From Comamonas sp. (lineage in GTDB: Bacteria; Pseudomonadota; Gammaproteobacteria; Burkholderiales; Burkholderiaceae_C): a stretch of DNA of 5,900 nt. Location: positions 1 to 5,900 of the forward strand of contig JAFAIY010000118.1 in assembly GCA_019236485.1 (NCBI GenBank). The letters run 5' to 3'. The position numbers and the translations under genes are program-made. A model generated the notes under the pieces. That model was not told the DNA's origin, made no database searches, and saw only the letters and a list, made by a program, of their open reading frames with translations. Below are positions 1 through 5,498 of this stretch, one piece after another (position 1 is the stretch's first letter; each line of letters opens with the position of its first letter).

Positions 1-582
1 CACTCGCGCGTGCCCGTGATCAACGGCCTGACCAACGAGTTCCACCCCTGCCAGATCCTGGCCGACATCTTCACCTTCATCGAGCACCGCGGCTCGATCA
101 AGGGCAAGGTCGTGGCCTGGGTCGGTGACGGCAACAACATGGCCAACACCTGGCTGCAGGCCGCCGACCTGCTGGGCTTCACCGTCCACCTGTCCACGCC
201 CAGCGGCTATGAGGTGGACGAGAAGCTGGCTTTTGGCGGCAAGACGCCACGCGCCGGCTGCTACCAGGTCTTTGCCGATCCGCTCGAAGCCTGCAAGGGC
301 GCCGATCTGGTCACCACCGACGTCTGGACCAGCATGGGCTACGAGGCCGAAAACGAGGCGCGCCGCAAGGCCTTTGCCGACTGGTGCGTGGACGCCGAGA
401 TGATGGCTGCCGCCGGGAGCGAGGCCCTGTTCATGCACTGCCTGCCCGCCCACCGCGGCGAAGAGGTGGAAGCCGAAGTCATCGACGGCCCGCAATCCGT
501 GGTCTGGGACGAGGCCGAAAACCGCATGCATGTGCAAAAAGCACTCATGGAATACCTGCTGCTGGGCCGCCAGCCGGGCTGA
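1..582 (+). CDS. argF: Ornithine carbamoyltransferase, C-terminal part (5' end outside window)
   Basis: This cytoplasmic enzyme joins carbamoyl phosphate and L-ornithine to give citrulline, the sixth step of arginine synthesis. The frame is open from base 1 and the stop is TGA at 580-582, so 193 C-terminal residues are visible. About 110-120 N-terminal residues, including the carbamoyl-phosphate STRT-type loop, lie to the left. Visible family motifs are HPCQ at residues 15-18 of the visible part (carbamoyl phosphate binding), a second-domain stretch VAWVGDGNN, DVWTSMG near residue 107 (the ornithine-binding SMG loop), and HCLP near residue 146 (the catalytic Cys loop). The order and spacing match anabolic ArgF. 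The SMG loop and HCLPA context favour ornithine over aspartate carbamoyltransferase. No truncation or frameshift is seen in the visible part. A hairpin terminator candidate follows about 65 bases after the stop. Confidence 0.95.
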   Translation, partial: HSRVPVINGLTNEFHPCQILADIFTFIEHRGSIKGKVVAWVGDGNNMANTWLQAADLLGFTVHLSTPSGYEVDEKLAFGGKTPRAGCYQVFADPLEACKGADLVTTDVWTSMGYEAENEARRKAFADWCVDAEMMAAAGSEALFMHCLPAHRGEEVEAEVIDGPQSVVWDEAENRMHVQKALMEYLLLGRQPG

Positions 583-620
583 TCAAGCACGCCATGGCTC
601 ATCTGCATACCACCACGACC

Positions 621-890
621 ATGCACCTGAGCCAAACACCATCCACACACCGCCTGCAGGTCCTGCGCCAGCTGGCGGTGTTTTTTTGCCCGCGCCGCCC
701 CGGCGTGGGCCGGGGCGATGCCCGCTACGGGCAGTGCGGCGGCCTGCTGGCGCTGCGCCAGCCCCATATCGCGCGCCACTGGCGCGTACCCTCCTTCTTC
801 GGGCCGCGCAAGCGCTTTGCGGCCCAAGTGCGCGCGCTCCATGTGCGCATCCACACTTTCTATCTGAAGTTTCTTCAAGGCCATACCTAG
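621..890 (+). CDS. Possible small hypothetical protein (uncertain)
   Basis: This is an 89-codon open frame from ATG 621 to TAG 888-890. An in-frame ATG at 594, only 11 bases past the argF stop, would give 98 residues. I do not recognise the product. It is basic and rich in Arg and His, with no signal peptide, membrane span or motif I can name. In its favour, base composition by codon position, counted by hand, is about 73% GC at position 1, 50% at position 2 and 80% at position 3. That is the pattern expected of a real gene in a high-GC genome, and third-position GC does not peak in the competing frames. Against it, neither start has a visible Shine-Dalgarno sequence, and a terminator-like hairpin (647-687) lies within its first codons. 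It may be a genuine small gene, a decayed remnant or chance. Confidence 0.22.
   Translation: MHLSQTPSTHRLQVLRQLAVFFCPRRPGVGRGDARYGQCGGLLALRQPHIARHWRVPSFFGPRKRFAAQVRALHVRIHTFYLKFLQGHT
647..687 (+). terminator. Rho-independent terminator candidate after argF
   Basis: The arms ACACCGCC (647-654) and GGCGGTGT (674-681) are perfectly complementary over 8 bp. They enclose a 19-nt loop that can itself fold weakly (GCA at 656-658 with TGC at 664-666). The right arm runs into seven T's (681-687). The position, 65 bases after the argF stop on the same strand, fits termination of the arginine gene. The long loop makes it less than ideal. It also lies inside the uncertain small ORF that follows, so the two calls partly compete. 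Confidence 0.6.
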
Positions 891-993
891 TGGCCGGGCC
901 CCGGGGCCGTACCCCCTGCTCACTCCCCCTGCCGAGCCGCCTTGCACCAGCGAGGGTGGCCGGCCGTCGATGCCCGAACCCTGAAGAAACCCG

Positions 994-1353
994 ATGTCCG
1001 AATCCATTCACCCCTGCCTGACCTGCGGCGTGTGCTGCCAGAACTACCGCGTGGAGTTCTCCATCTACGAGCTGCAATCCATGGGCGGCACCGTCCCCGA
1101 CCACCTGGCCCATGAGGTCAACGGCAACCGCGCGCGCATGAACGGCACACAGCTGCACCCGGTACGCTGCGTGGCCTTGCGCGAGCTGCCCGAAATCGGC
1201 GAGGGCTGTGTGGGCTGCGGCATTTACGAGCAGCGCTCGCGCCCCTGCCGCGACTTCCCGTTTGCCTCCTACGGCTGCCACGACACGCGCGAGAAGTTCG
1301 GCCTGCCCGCACTCAGCGAAGCAGAGGTGGAGCGCTGGCAGGAAGCGGCCTGA
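994..1353 (+). CDS. YkgJ-type cysteine cluster protein (first copy)
   Basis: This 119-residue, probably cytoplasmic protein belongs to the YkgJ / CxxCxxCC zinc- or iron-chelating family, whose biochemical role is not well established. An N-terminal motif C8-x2-C11-x2-C14-C15 is followed by Cys59, Cys72, Cys75, Cys85 (in RPCRDFPF) and Cys95, giving nine cysteines well placed to bind a metal ion or Fe-S cluster. The RPCRDF and GLPALSE segments are typical of the family. The ATG at 994 is chosen because the Cys motif begins eight residues in, as in the second copy. The preceding GAAG is only a weak ribosome site. It is paralogous to the gene at 4227-4547, sharing eight cysteine positions. It converges with the feo operon, and both end at the hairpin at 1378-1465. 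Metal binding is inferred from the cysteines; its partner and substrate are unknown. Confidence 0.85.
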   Translation: MSESIHPCLTCGVCCQNYRVEFSIYELQSMGGTVPDHLAHEVNGNRARMNGTQLHPVRCVALRELPEIGEGCVGCGIYEQRSRPCRDFPFASYGCHDTREKFGLPALSEAEVERWQEAA

Positions 1354-1377
1354 GCGCGGCCGCTCGCGCTATCCAAT

Positions 1378-1465
1378 AAAAAGCTGCCTGCGCCAGCAGT
1401 CTCTATATTTCAGGTGCTTCCATACCTGAAGTGTAGAAACTGCCAGCGCAGGCAGCTATGTTTTT
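1378..1465. terminator. Long near-perfect hairpin, probable bidirectional terminator / palindromic repeat element
   Basis: Bases 1382-1415 pair with 1424-1457 (each pair sums to 2839) in a 34-position stem. Only three positions are mismatched (1394/1445, 1395/1444, 1401/1438), with two G-T wobbles and an 8-nt loop (GCTTCCAT). The outer 12 bp, AGCTGCCTGCGC with GCGCAGGCAGCT, are perfect. The inner arm TTTCAGGT pairs across the loop, one pair being T-G. On the left an A-run (1378-1382) reads as TTTTT after the stem on the minus strand. On the right a T-run (1461-1465) follows the stem on the plus strand after three bases. It lies between the stops of the first YkgJ-type gene (+) and the Cys-rich feo gene (-), so it can end both transcripts. 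I recall similar AGCTGC...GCAGCT palindromes scattered through Comamonadaceae intergenic DNA, which is unverified here. Confidence 0.78.
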
Positions 1466-1483
1466 AGAAGTGCGGCTGTGCAG

Positions 1484-1678
1484 CTAGGCCTTGCGCGTAT
1501 CCGAGCAGCTGTCGCCGCCGCAGGCGCTGCAGCCGCCGCAGCTGGCGTTGCGGGCCGCCGGCGCCAGCGACGGATGCAGGCGCGCGGCCTTGCTGCGCCA
1601 GCCGGCCGGCAGATAGCGCCAGGCCAGGGACAGGGCTGCCACCAGCACGATGGCGCCCACGATCAGTTCTTGCCACAT
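1484..1678 (-). CDS. FeoB-associated Cys-rich small membrane protein (FeoP-like)
   Basis: This 64-residue protein is encoded directly after feoB on the same strand, with a 27-base gap. Residues about 4-20 form one hydrophobic membrane segment (start MWQELIVGAIVLVAALSL). A basic stretch follows (WRSKAARLHPS), then a C-terminal Cys-rich tail with C47-x2-C50-x2-C53-x4-C58 among glycines. This build matches the small Cys-rich proteins found with FeoB in many bacteria, where enterobacteria have FeoC. They are thought to assist Fe(II) uptake, but the mechanism is unknown. The start ATG at 1676-1678 is supported by AAGGGA on the minus strand (1687-1692), eight bases upstream. Another open minus-strand frame covers the same bases but lacks this architecture. 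The stop at 1484 is followed by the bidirectional hairpin, so this is the last gene of the operon. A role for the cysteines in metal or redox chemistry is inference. Confidence 0.82.
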   Translation of the reverse strand: MWQELIVGAIVLVAALSLAWRYLPAGWRSKAARLHPSLAPAARNASCGGCSACGGDSCSDTRKA

Positions 1679-1705
1679 GAGAGTGTTCCCTTCTTCACAA
1701 CGGCC

Positions 1706-3643
1706 TCAACCCCAGCCCAGCGCCACGGCGATGCGATAGGTCACAAAGCAGGCCAGATAGGCCAGGCCGAACAGATAGCCCGCCATCAGCAGCGGATAGC
1801 GCCAGCTGTTGGTCTCGCGCCTGACCATGGCCAGCGTGGAGATGCACTGGGGCGCAAACACAAACCACACCAGCAGCGACAGCGCCGTGGCGAAGGACCA
1901 GCTGCTGGCGATCAGCGGGCTCAGTTGCTGGGCCATGGCGTCGTCGCCCGAGGCCGACAGCGCATAGACCGTGCCCAGCGCGCTCACCGCTACCTCGCGT
2001 GCGGCCATGCCGGGCACCAGGGCGATGGCGATCTGCCAGTTGAAGCCTATGGGCGCCAGCACCAGCTCCAGCGCCTGACCGATCTGGCCCGCCAGGCTGT
2101 AGCGGATCGCGCCTTCGGTCACGCCATCGGGGGCCGACGGATAGCTGGAGAGGAACCACAGCACGATGCTCACCGTGAGGATGATGCCACCCACGCGGCG
2201 CAGGAAGATCAGGGCGCGCTCGTACAGGCCCAGCACCAGGCTGCGCGGGCTGGGCCAGCGGTAGGCGGGCAGCTCCATCAGCAGCGGGGTGCGGGTCTTG
2301 ACCTTGCTGGCCAGCTTGGCCACCCAGGCTACGGCCATGGCGCTCAGAATGCCGCCCACATACAGCGCAAACAGCACCAGCCCCTGCAGATTGAAAAGGC
2401 CGGCCACGGTCTTCTCGGGGATGAAGGCGCCGATCAGCAGCGCATACACGGGCAGGCGCGCCGAGCAGGTCATCAGCGGCGCGATCATGATGGTCAACAG
2501 CCGGTCGCGCCAGCTGGAGATGGAACGCGTGGCCATGATGCCCGGCACGGCGCAGGCAAAGCTGGACAGCAGCGGAATGAAGGAGCGCCCCGACAGGCCG
2601 ACGCCGCCCATGATGCGGTCGAGCAGAAAAGCCGCGCGCGGCAGATAGCCCGAGTCCTCGAGCACCAGGATGAAGAAGAACAGGATCAGGATCTGTGGCA
2701 GAAACACCACCACCGAGCCCGTACCCGCGATCACGCCCTCGACCAGCAGACTGCGCAGCACGCCATCGGGCATCGCGCCCTTGACCCATTGGCCGAAGCC
2801 CGCGACCAGGCCTTCGAGTCCGTCCATCAGCGGCTGGGCCCAGCTGAACACGGCCTGGAACATCAGGAACAGCGTCGCTATCAGCAGCAGCGTGCCCCAC
2901 AGCGGGTGCAGCACCACGGCATCGATGCGGTCATCGCGCTGGGTGGGCGCGGCGGGCTCCTGCACCGCGGCACCCATGATCTCGGCCACCTGTTGATGCA
3001 GCGCCAGCAGCTGGGCACGCGAGTTGGTGCCGGTCAGCGGCTTGAACTGCCCGTCCAGCACCGGCGGCTTCAGGCTATGGGCCTGCTCGCCGTCCAGCCA
3101 GGCCAGCAGCTCCTTGGCGCCCGATTGCTGCACGCCCACGCTTTCGATCACGGGCACGCCCAACAGCTCGGCCAGCCTGGCCTTGTCTATCACCAGGCCC
3201 TGGCGACGCGCCATATCGCTCATATTGAGCACCACCACCATGGGCAGGCCCAGGGCGCGCGCCTCCAGCACCAGGCGCAGGTTCAGGCGCAGATGGGTGG
3301 CATCGGTCACGCATACCAGCAGCTCGGGCGGGGCTTCGCGCGGATGCTCGCCCTTGACGATGTCGCGCGTGATGCGCTCGTCCTCGCTGTGCGCATCCAG
3401 GCTGTAAGTGCCCGGCAGGTCCAGCACGCGGATGCGGCGCTTGGCCGGCGTGGTCAGCCAGCCTTCCTTGCGCTCCACGGTCACGCCCGCGTAATTGGCC
3501 ACCTTCTGGCGCGCGCCGGTCAGCAGATTGAAGAGCGCCGTCTTGCCGCAGTTGGGATTGCCCAGCAGCGCGGCGCGCAGCGGCGCCTGCTCGACGCCGG
3601 ACTGCAGCGCGGCCAGGGAGACCTGGGATTCGCGCGCGTTCAT
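1706..3643 (-). CDS. feoB: Ferrous iron transport protein B (GTP-gated Fe(II) permease)
   Basis: This 645-residue inner-membrane protein imports Fe(II). It has an N-terminal GTPase domain: G1 GNPNCGKT at 28-35, the switch I Thr55 in YAGVTVE, G3 DLPG at 75-78, G4 NMSD at 140-143 and a G5-like SVG near 168-170. A helical linker runs to about residue 235, followed by a polytopic membrane region from about 245 to 645. Conserved membrane signatures are VLEDSGYLPRAAF (327-339), FACAVPGIM with Cys364, MTCSARLP with Cys393, a second gate repeat with MELPAYRWPSPRS near 456-468, GMAAREV near 545, and APQC with Cys600. These cysteines match conserved Cys positions of E. coli FeoB. It is shorter than the 773-residue E. 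coli protein, mainly because a loop before the last helices is missing; shorter forms are common in the family. Its start codon overlaps the feoA stop (ATGA at 3640-3643), which implies translational coupling. Confidence 0.97.
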   Translation of the reverse strand: MNARESQVSLAALQSGVEQAPLRAALLGNPNCGKTALFNLLTGARQKVANYAGVTVERKEGWLTTPAKRRIRVLDLPGTYSLDAHSEDERITRDIVKGEHPREAPPELLVCVTDATHLRLNLRLVLEARALGLPMVVVLNMSDMARRQGLVIDKARLAELLGVPVIESVGVQQSGAKELLAWLDGEQAHSLKPPVLDGQFKPLTGTNSRAQLLALHQQVAEIMGAAVQEPAAPTQRDDRIDAVVLHPLWGTLLLIATLFLMFQAVFSWAQPLMDGLEGLVAGFGQWVKGAMPDGVLRSLLVEGVIAGTGSVVVFLPQILILFFFILVLEDSGYLPRAAFLLDRIMGGVGLSGRSFIPLLSSFACAVPGIMATRSISSWRDRLLTIMIAPLMTCSARLPVYALLIGAFIPEKTVAGLFNLQGLVLFALYVGGILSAMAVAWVAKLASKVKTRTPLLMELPAYRWPSPRSLVLGLYERALIFLRRVGGIILTVSIVLWFLSSYPSAPDGVTEGAIRYSLAGQIGQALELVLAPIGFNWQIAIALVPGMAAREVAVSALGTVYALSASGDDAMAQQLSPLIASSWSFATALSLLVWFVFAPQCISTLAMVRRETNSWRYPLLMAGYLFGLAYLACFVTYRIAVALGWG

Positions 3644-4029
3644 GGGCGGGCTCCGGTCTCGACCAGAACTTTGGACGCCTCGTGGCGGCGCAGCGCGAAC
3701 GTGGCCTGCCCCACGCGCACGGCCAGCGGGTCTGGCCCGGGAAAGCCGGTAGCCACGATGCGCACCGACTCGCCGGGCAGAAAGCCGATTTCCATGAGTC
3801 TGAGCAGCAGGCTTTCGTCCCCGTCTTCGGCCTCAGCCAGATCCACCACGCGGGCCGGCTGGTTCACCGCCAGGGTGTGCAGACCCACGACCGCAGGTCC
3901 TGAGACCTCGTCTGGGGAGGAACAAGAAGATGGCACGCCGGTTTCAGACGCCGGAACAGAAAAAGCATTCATGGATGATGTAACTGGCACTGCCGCAGAC
4001 GGGGCCACGGCGGACGGCATAGGGCTCAT
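3640..4029 (-). CDS. feoA: Ferrous iron transport protein A, with N-terminal extension
   Basis: FeoA is a small cytoplasmic SH3-like protein that acts with FeoB in Fe(II) uptake. The family core occupies residues about 49-126 and contains the typical RLMEIGFLPGESVRIV segment (77-92), then PLAVRVG and FALRRHEASKVLVE. Usual FeoA length is 75-85 residues, but this frame gives 129. The first 48 residues are a low-complexity Ala/Ser/Pro/Val stretch with no hydrophobic span, so they may be a real extension or untranslated leader. Possible starts are ATG 4029 (used here), ATG 4020, ATG 3972 and GTG 3888. Only the GTG has an AGGA at a fair distance upstream, and it would give about 82 residues. The Fur-box match sits 16 bases upstream of ATG 4029. 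It is the first gene of feoA-feoB-Cys-rich gene and overlaps feoB by four bases. Confidence 0.9.
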   Translation of the reverse strand: MSPMPSAVAPSAAVPVTSSMNAFSVPASETGVPSSCSSPDEVSGPAVVGLHTLAVNQPARVVDLAEAEDGDESLLLRLMEIGFLPGESVRIVATGFPGPDPLAVRVGQATFALRRHEASKVLVETGARP

Positions 4030-4044
4030 ACCCGCATTATTAAT

Positions 4045-4059
4045 TGATTTTGATTCTCA
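4045..4059 (-). promoter_or_regulatory. Fur box candidate upstream of feoA
   Basis: Read on the minus strand, the site is TGAGAATCAAAATCA. It matches the 7-1-7 Fur consensus TGATAAT-n-ATTATCA at 11 of 14 arm positions (6/7 and 5/7). It lies in an AT-rich island (about 4036-4069) in otherwise GC-rich DNA, 16-30 bases upstream of the furthest feoA ATG, where bound Fe-Fur would block transcription. feo operons are classic Fur targets, so iron repression is the expected control. It lies 168 bases from the divergent YkgJ-type gene, so that gene might be affected too. I could not fix a convincing -35/-10 pair. Confidence 0.68.
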
Positions 4060-4226
4060 TTTTCCATTTACTGCAGGTGATGAGCCGGCAACTGTGCCGA
4101 ATTAGCACCAGCAACAGGGGCTTTTGCCGGGTATTGACCAGGGCGGTTGACAAAAGTGCACCTGCTCAGCCCAGGGCCGATGGCGCAGCGGCGAAAATCG
4201 GCGCTCCGGCTTTTGCGGCTTTACCC

Positions 4227-4547
4227 ATGACTCACCCCTGTCTTACCTGCGGCGCCTGCTGCGCCTCGTTCCGTGTGGATTTTTCCGTGCATGAATCCGA
4301 GGAGCATGGCGGGCGCGTGCCCGCGGGCCTGATCGAAGAGGTCACCGACTACACCTGCCGCATGCGCGGCACGGACTGGGCGCGGCCGCGCTGCGCGGCC
4401 CTGGTGGGCAAGGTGGGCGAGAAAGCCAGCTGCGGCATCTATGAATGGCGGCCCTCGCCCTGCCGCGAGTTTGCCGCGGGCTCGGACGCCTGCAACCGCG
4501 TGCGCCTGCGCCACGGCCTGCCCGTGCTGGAAAGCGGTTTGCTATGA
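4227..4547 (+). CDS. YkgJ-type cysteine cluster protein (second copy)
   Basis: This 106-residue, probably cytoplasmic protein belongs to the same CxxCxxCC family as the gene at 994-1353. It has C5-x2-C8-x2-C11-C12, then Cys44, Cys56, Cys69 (in CGIYEWRPSP), Cys79 and Cys89. All but Cys44 have a counterpart in the first copy, as do the shared HPCLTCG, GGxVP, CGIYE, RPSPCR-like and HGLPVL-like blocks. The ATG at 4227 is chosen because it aligns with the start of the first copy. The frame stays open upstream to an ATG at 4044, but that stretch has no family similarity. No clear Shine-Dalgarno sequence precedes 4227. It is transcribed away from feoA and shares its 197-base intergenic region with the Fur box. 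Its stop lies 4 bases from that of the convergent phosphatase gene, with no terminator between. A metal-binding role is inferred from the cysteines. Confidence 0.86.
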   Translation: MTHPCLTCGACCASFRVDFSVHESEEHGGRVPAGLIEEVTDYTCRMRGTDWARPRCAALVGKVGEKASCGIYEWRPSPCREFAAGSDACNRVRLRHGLPVLESGLL

Positions 4548-4551
4548 AAAC

Positions 4552-5358
4552 CTAGGCTGCAGCCGCAGGCCGGTCCTTGGTATCGGCCTCCATCAGCACC
4601 ACGCTGACATTGTCCTTGCCGCCGGCCGCATTGGCGGCCGCTATCAAGGTGTCGAGCAGCAGCGGCAGCGGCGGGACTTCGGCAAACAGGCTCTGCAGGC
4701 ATTGGTCGCTGAGCATATCGGTGAGCCCGTCCGAGCACAGCATGATGCGGTCGCCGGCCTGCAAAGGCCAGTGGGTGAGTTCGGGCTCGACCTCGGGCAT
4801 CACGCCCAGGGCGCGCGTGACCAGATGGCTGAACCTGGAGGCCTTGGCCTCCTGCTCGCTGAGCAGGCCGGCATCGATCTCCTGCTGCACCAGCGAATGG
4901 TCGCGCGTGATGCGCAGCAGCCGCCCCTCGCGCCAGGCATAGGCGCGCGAGTCGCCGAGATGGGCCAGCAGAATCTCGCCCTTGAGCACCAGGGCCGCGA
5001 CCACCGTGGTGCCCATTCCCCGGCAGGCCGGCGTGGACTGGGAGGCCGCAAAAATCGCCGTGTTGGCCATATGCAGGGCATCGGCCAGTTCCTTGGCGGC
5101 CAGGTCCGGCGACTCGTCGCCTCCGGGCCCGCGCTGCACCGCGACCGCAATCAGGTCCACGGCCATGGCGCTGGCCACCTCGCCCGCGTTATAGCCGCCC
5201 ATGCCATCGGCCAGCACGGCCGCAGGCCAGGGCTGGAGCTGGGGGTGAATGCCGACGGCGTCCTCGTTATTGCTGCGCTGCAGGCCAATATCGGCACGGG
5301 CCACCATGCGCACGGCGGGCCACACACCTGAAGCACCGGGGAGTTCGGCTAGAGACAT
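4552..5358 (-). CDS. PP2C-family (PPM) serine/threonine protein phosphatase
   Basis: This 268-residue soluble, metal-dependent phosphatase removes phosphate from Ser/Thr residues of proteins. The whole sequence is one PP2C catalytic domain of the bacterial Stp/PrpC type, with the motifs in order: DIGLQRSNNED (23-33, metal ligand Asp33), LADGMGG (49-55, Asp51), CRGMGTTVV (112-120), HLGDSRAY (133-140, Asp136), TRDHSLV (151-157), CSDGLTD (208-214, Asp210) and GGKDNVSVVL (246-255, Asp249). All acidic metal-binding positions expected for activity are present. It has no membrane span or extra sensor domain. The ATG at 5358 has no clear ribosome site; ATG 5307 (Met18) is an alternative that keeps every motif. 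Such enzymes are often paired with a Hanks-type kinase or serve type VI secretion, but no kinase or secretion gene is in view. A minus-strand TTGACA (5394-5399) lies upstream without a good -10 match. Confidence 0.94.
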   Translation of the reverse strand: MSLAELPGASGVWPAVRMVARADIGLQRSNNEDAVGIHPQLQPWPAAVLADGMGGYNAGEVASAMAVDLIAVAVQRGPGGDESPDLAAKELADALHMANTAIFAASQSTPACRGMGTTVVAALVLKGEILLAHLGDSRAYAWREGRLLRITRDHSLVQQEIDAGLLSEQEAKASRFSHLVTRALGVMPEVEPELTHWPLQAGDRIMLCSDGLTDMLSDQCLQSLFAEVPPLPLLLDTLIAAANAAGGKDNVSVVLMEADTKDRPAAAA

Positions 5359-5498
5359 CTGAGAAGCAAGAGACGGCGAAATGCAAGAGTAGGTGTCAAG
5401 CGTAACGCAGCCGATTACAACTCAAGCGTCGGAATAGCGCCATTTTTTGCGCTGCGCGAAGCCCTACGCGCCAAAAATCCTGCGCCCCGGAACTGCTC

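Larger units (their letters stand above)
583..993. other. 411-base stretch between argF and the first YkgJ-type gene
   Basis: This stretch has no gene I can call with confidence. It holds a terminator-like hairpin (647-687), one open frame with coding-like base composition (594/621-890, listed separately), a hyphenated palindrome CGCGCCA-C-TGGCGCG at 772-786, a small TGAAG-TTT-CTTCA palindrome at 865-877, and a GC-rich self-complementary run near 893-907. I found no convincing -35/-10 pair for the downstream gene. The last 100 bases before 994 show no clear structure. Confidence 0.5.

Noticed and set aside
970..984. A four-codon ATG...TGA leader just before the first YkgJ-type gene
   Set aside because: It is too short to judge, has no ribosome site or paired hairpin, and such mini-frames are expected by chance.
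339..1281. Two long minus-strand frames (339-1007 and 583-1281) over the argF end, the unassigned stretch and the first YkgJ-type gene
   Set aside because: Both run antisense into confident genes, have skewed Arg/Ala/Gly composition, and their third codon positions do not carry the highest GC in the unassigned stretch.
1695..2900. A 401-codon minus-strand frame inside feoB
   Set aside because: It is a shifted reading of the membrane half of feoB with Arg/Gly/Ala-rich composition and no recognisable domain. The FeoB frame is intact throughout, so it is not a frameshift product.
4044..4057. FNR/ANR-type site (TTGAT-n4-ATCAA) in the feoA control region
   Set aside because: Only the TTGAT half at 4044-4048 matches; the second half reads ATTCT. 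The Fur reading explains the island better.
1478..4105. An 875-codon open frame on the plus strand across the whole feo operon
   Set aside because: It is antisense to feoA, feoB and the Cys-rich gene, which have unmistakable family motifs. The product is a low-complexity Gln/His/Ala/Gly-rich sequence, typical of the complement of a high-GC gene.
4044..4226. Upstream in-frame extension of the second YkgJ-type protein (ATG 4044)
   Set aside because: The paralogue begins only a few residues before the Cys motif. The extension shows no family similarity and would start in the Fur-box AT island.
4441..5331. A 296-codon plus-strand frame over the phosphatase gene
   Set aside because: It is the antisense shadow of the PP2C gene, whose motifs are complete on the minus strand.
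5450..5480. Terminator for the Lrp-type gene formed by GCGC repeats and A/T runs
   Set aside because: On the minus strand the GCGC pairing is short and the right arm is followed by A's, not T's, so it does not look like an intrinsic terminator.
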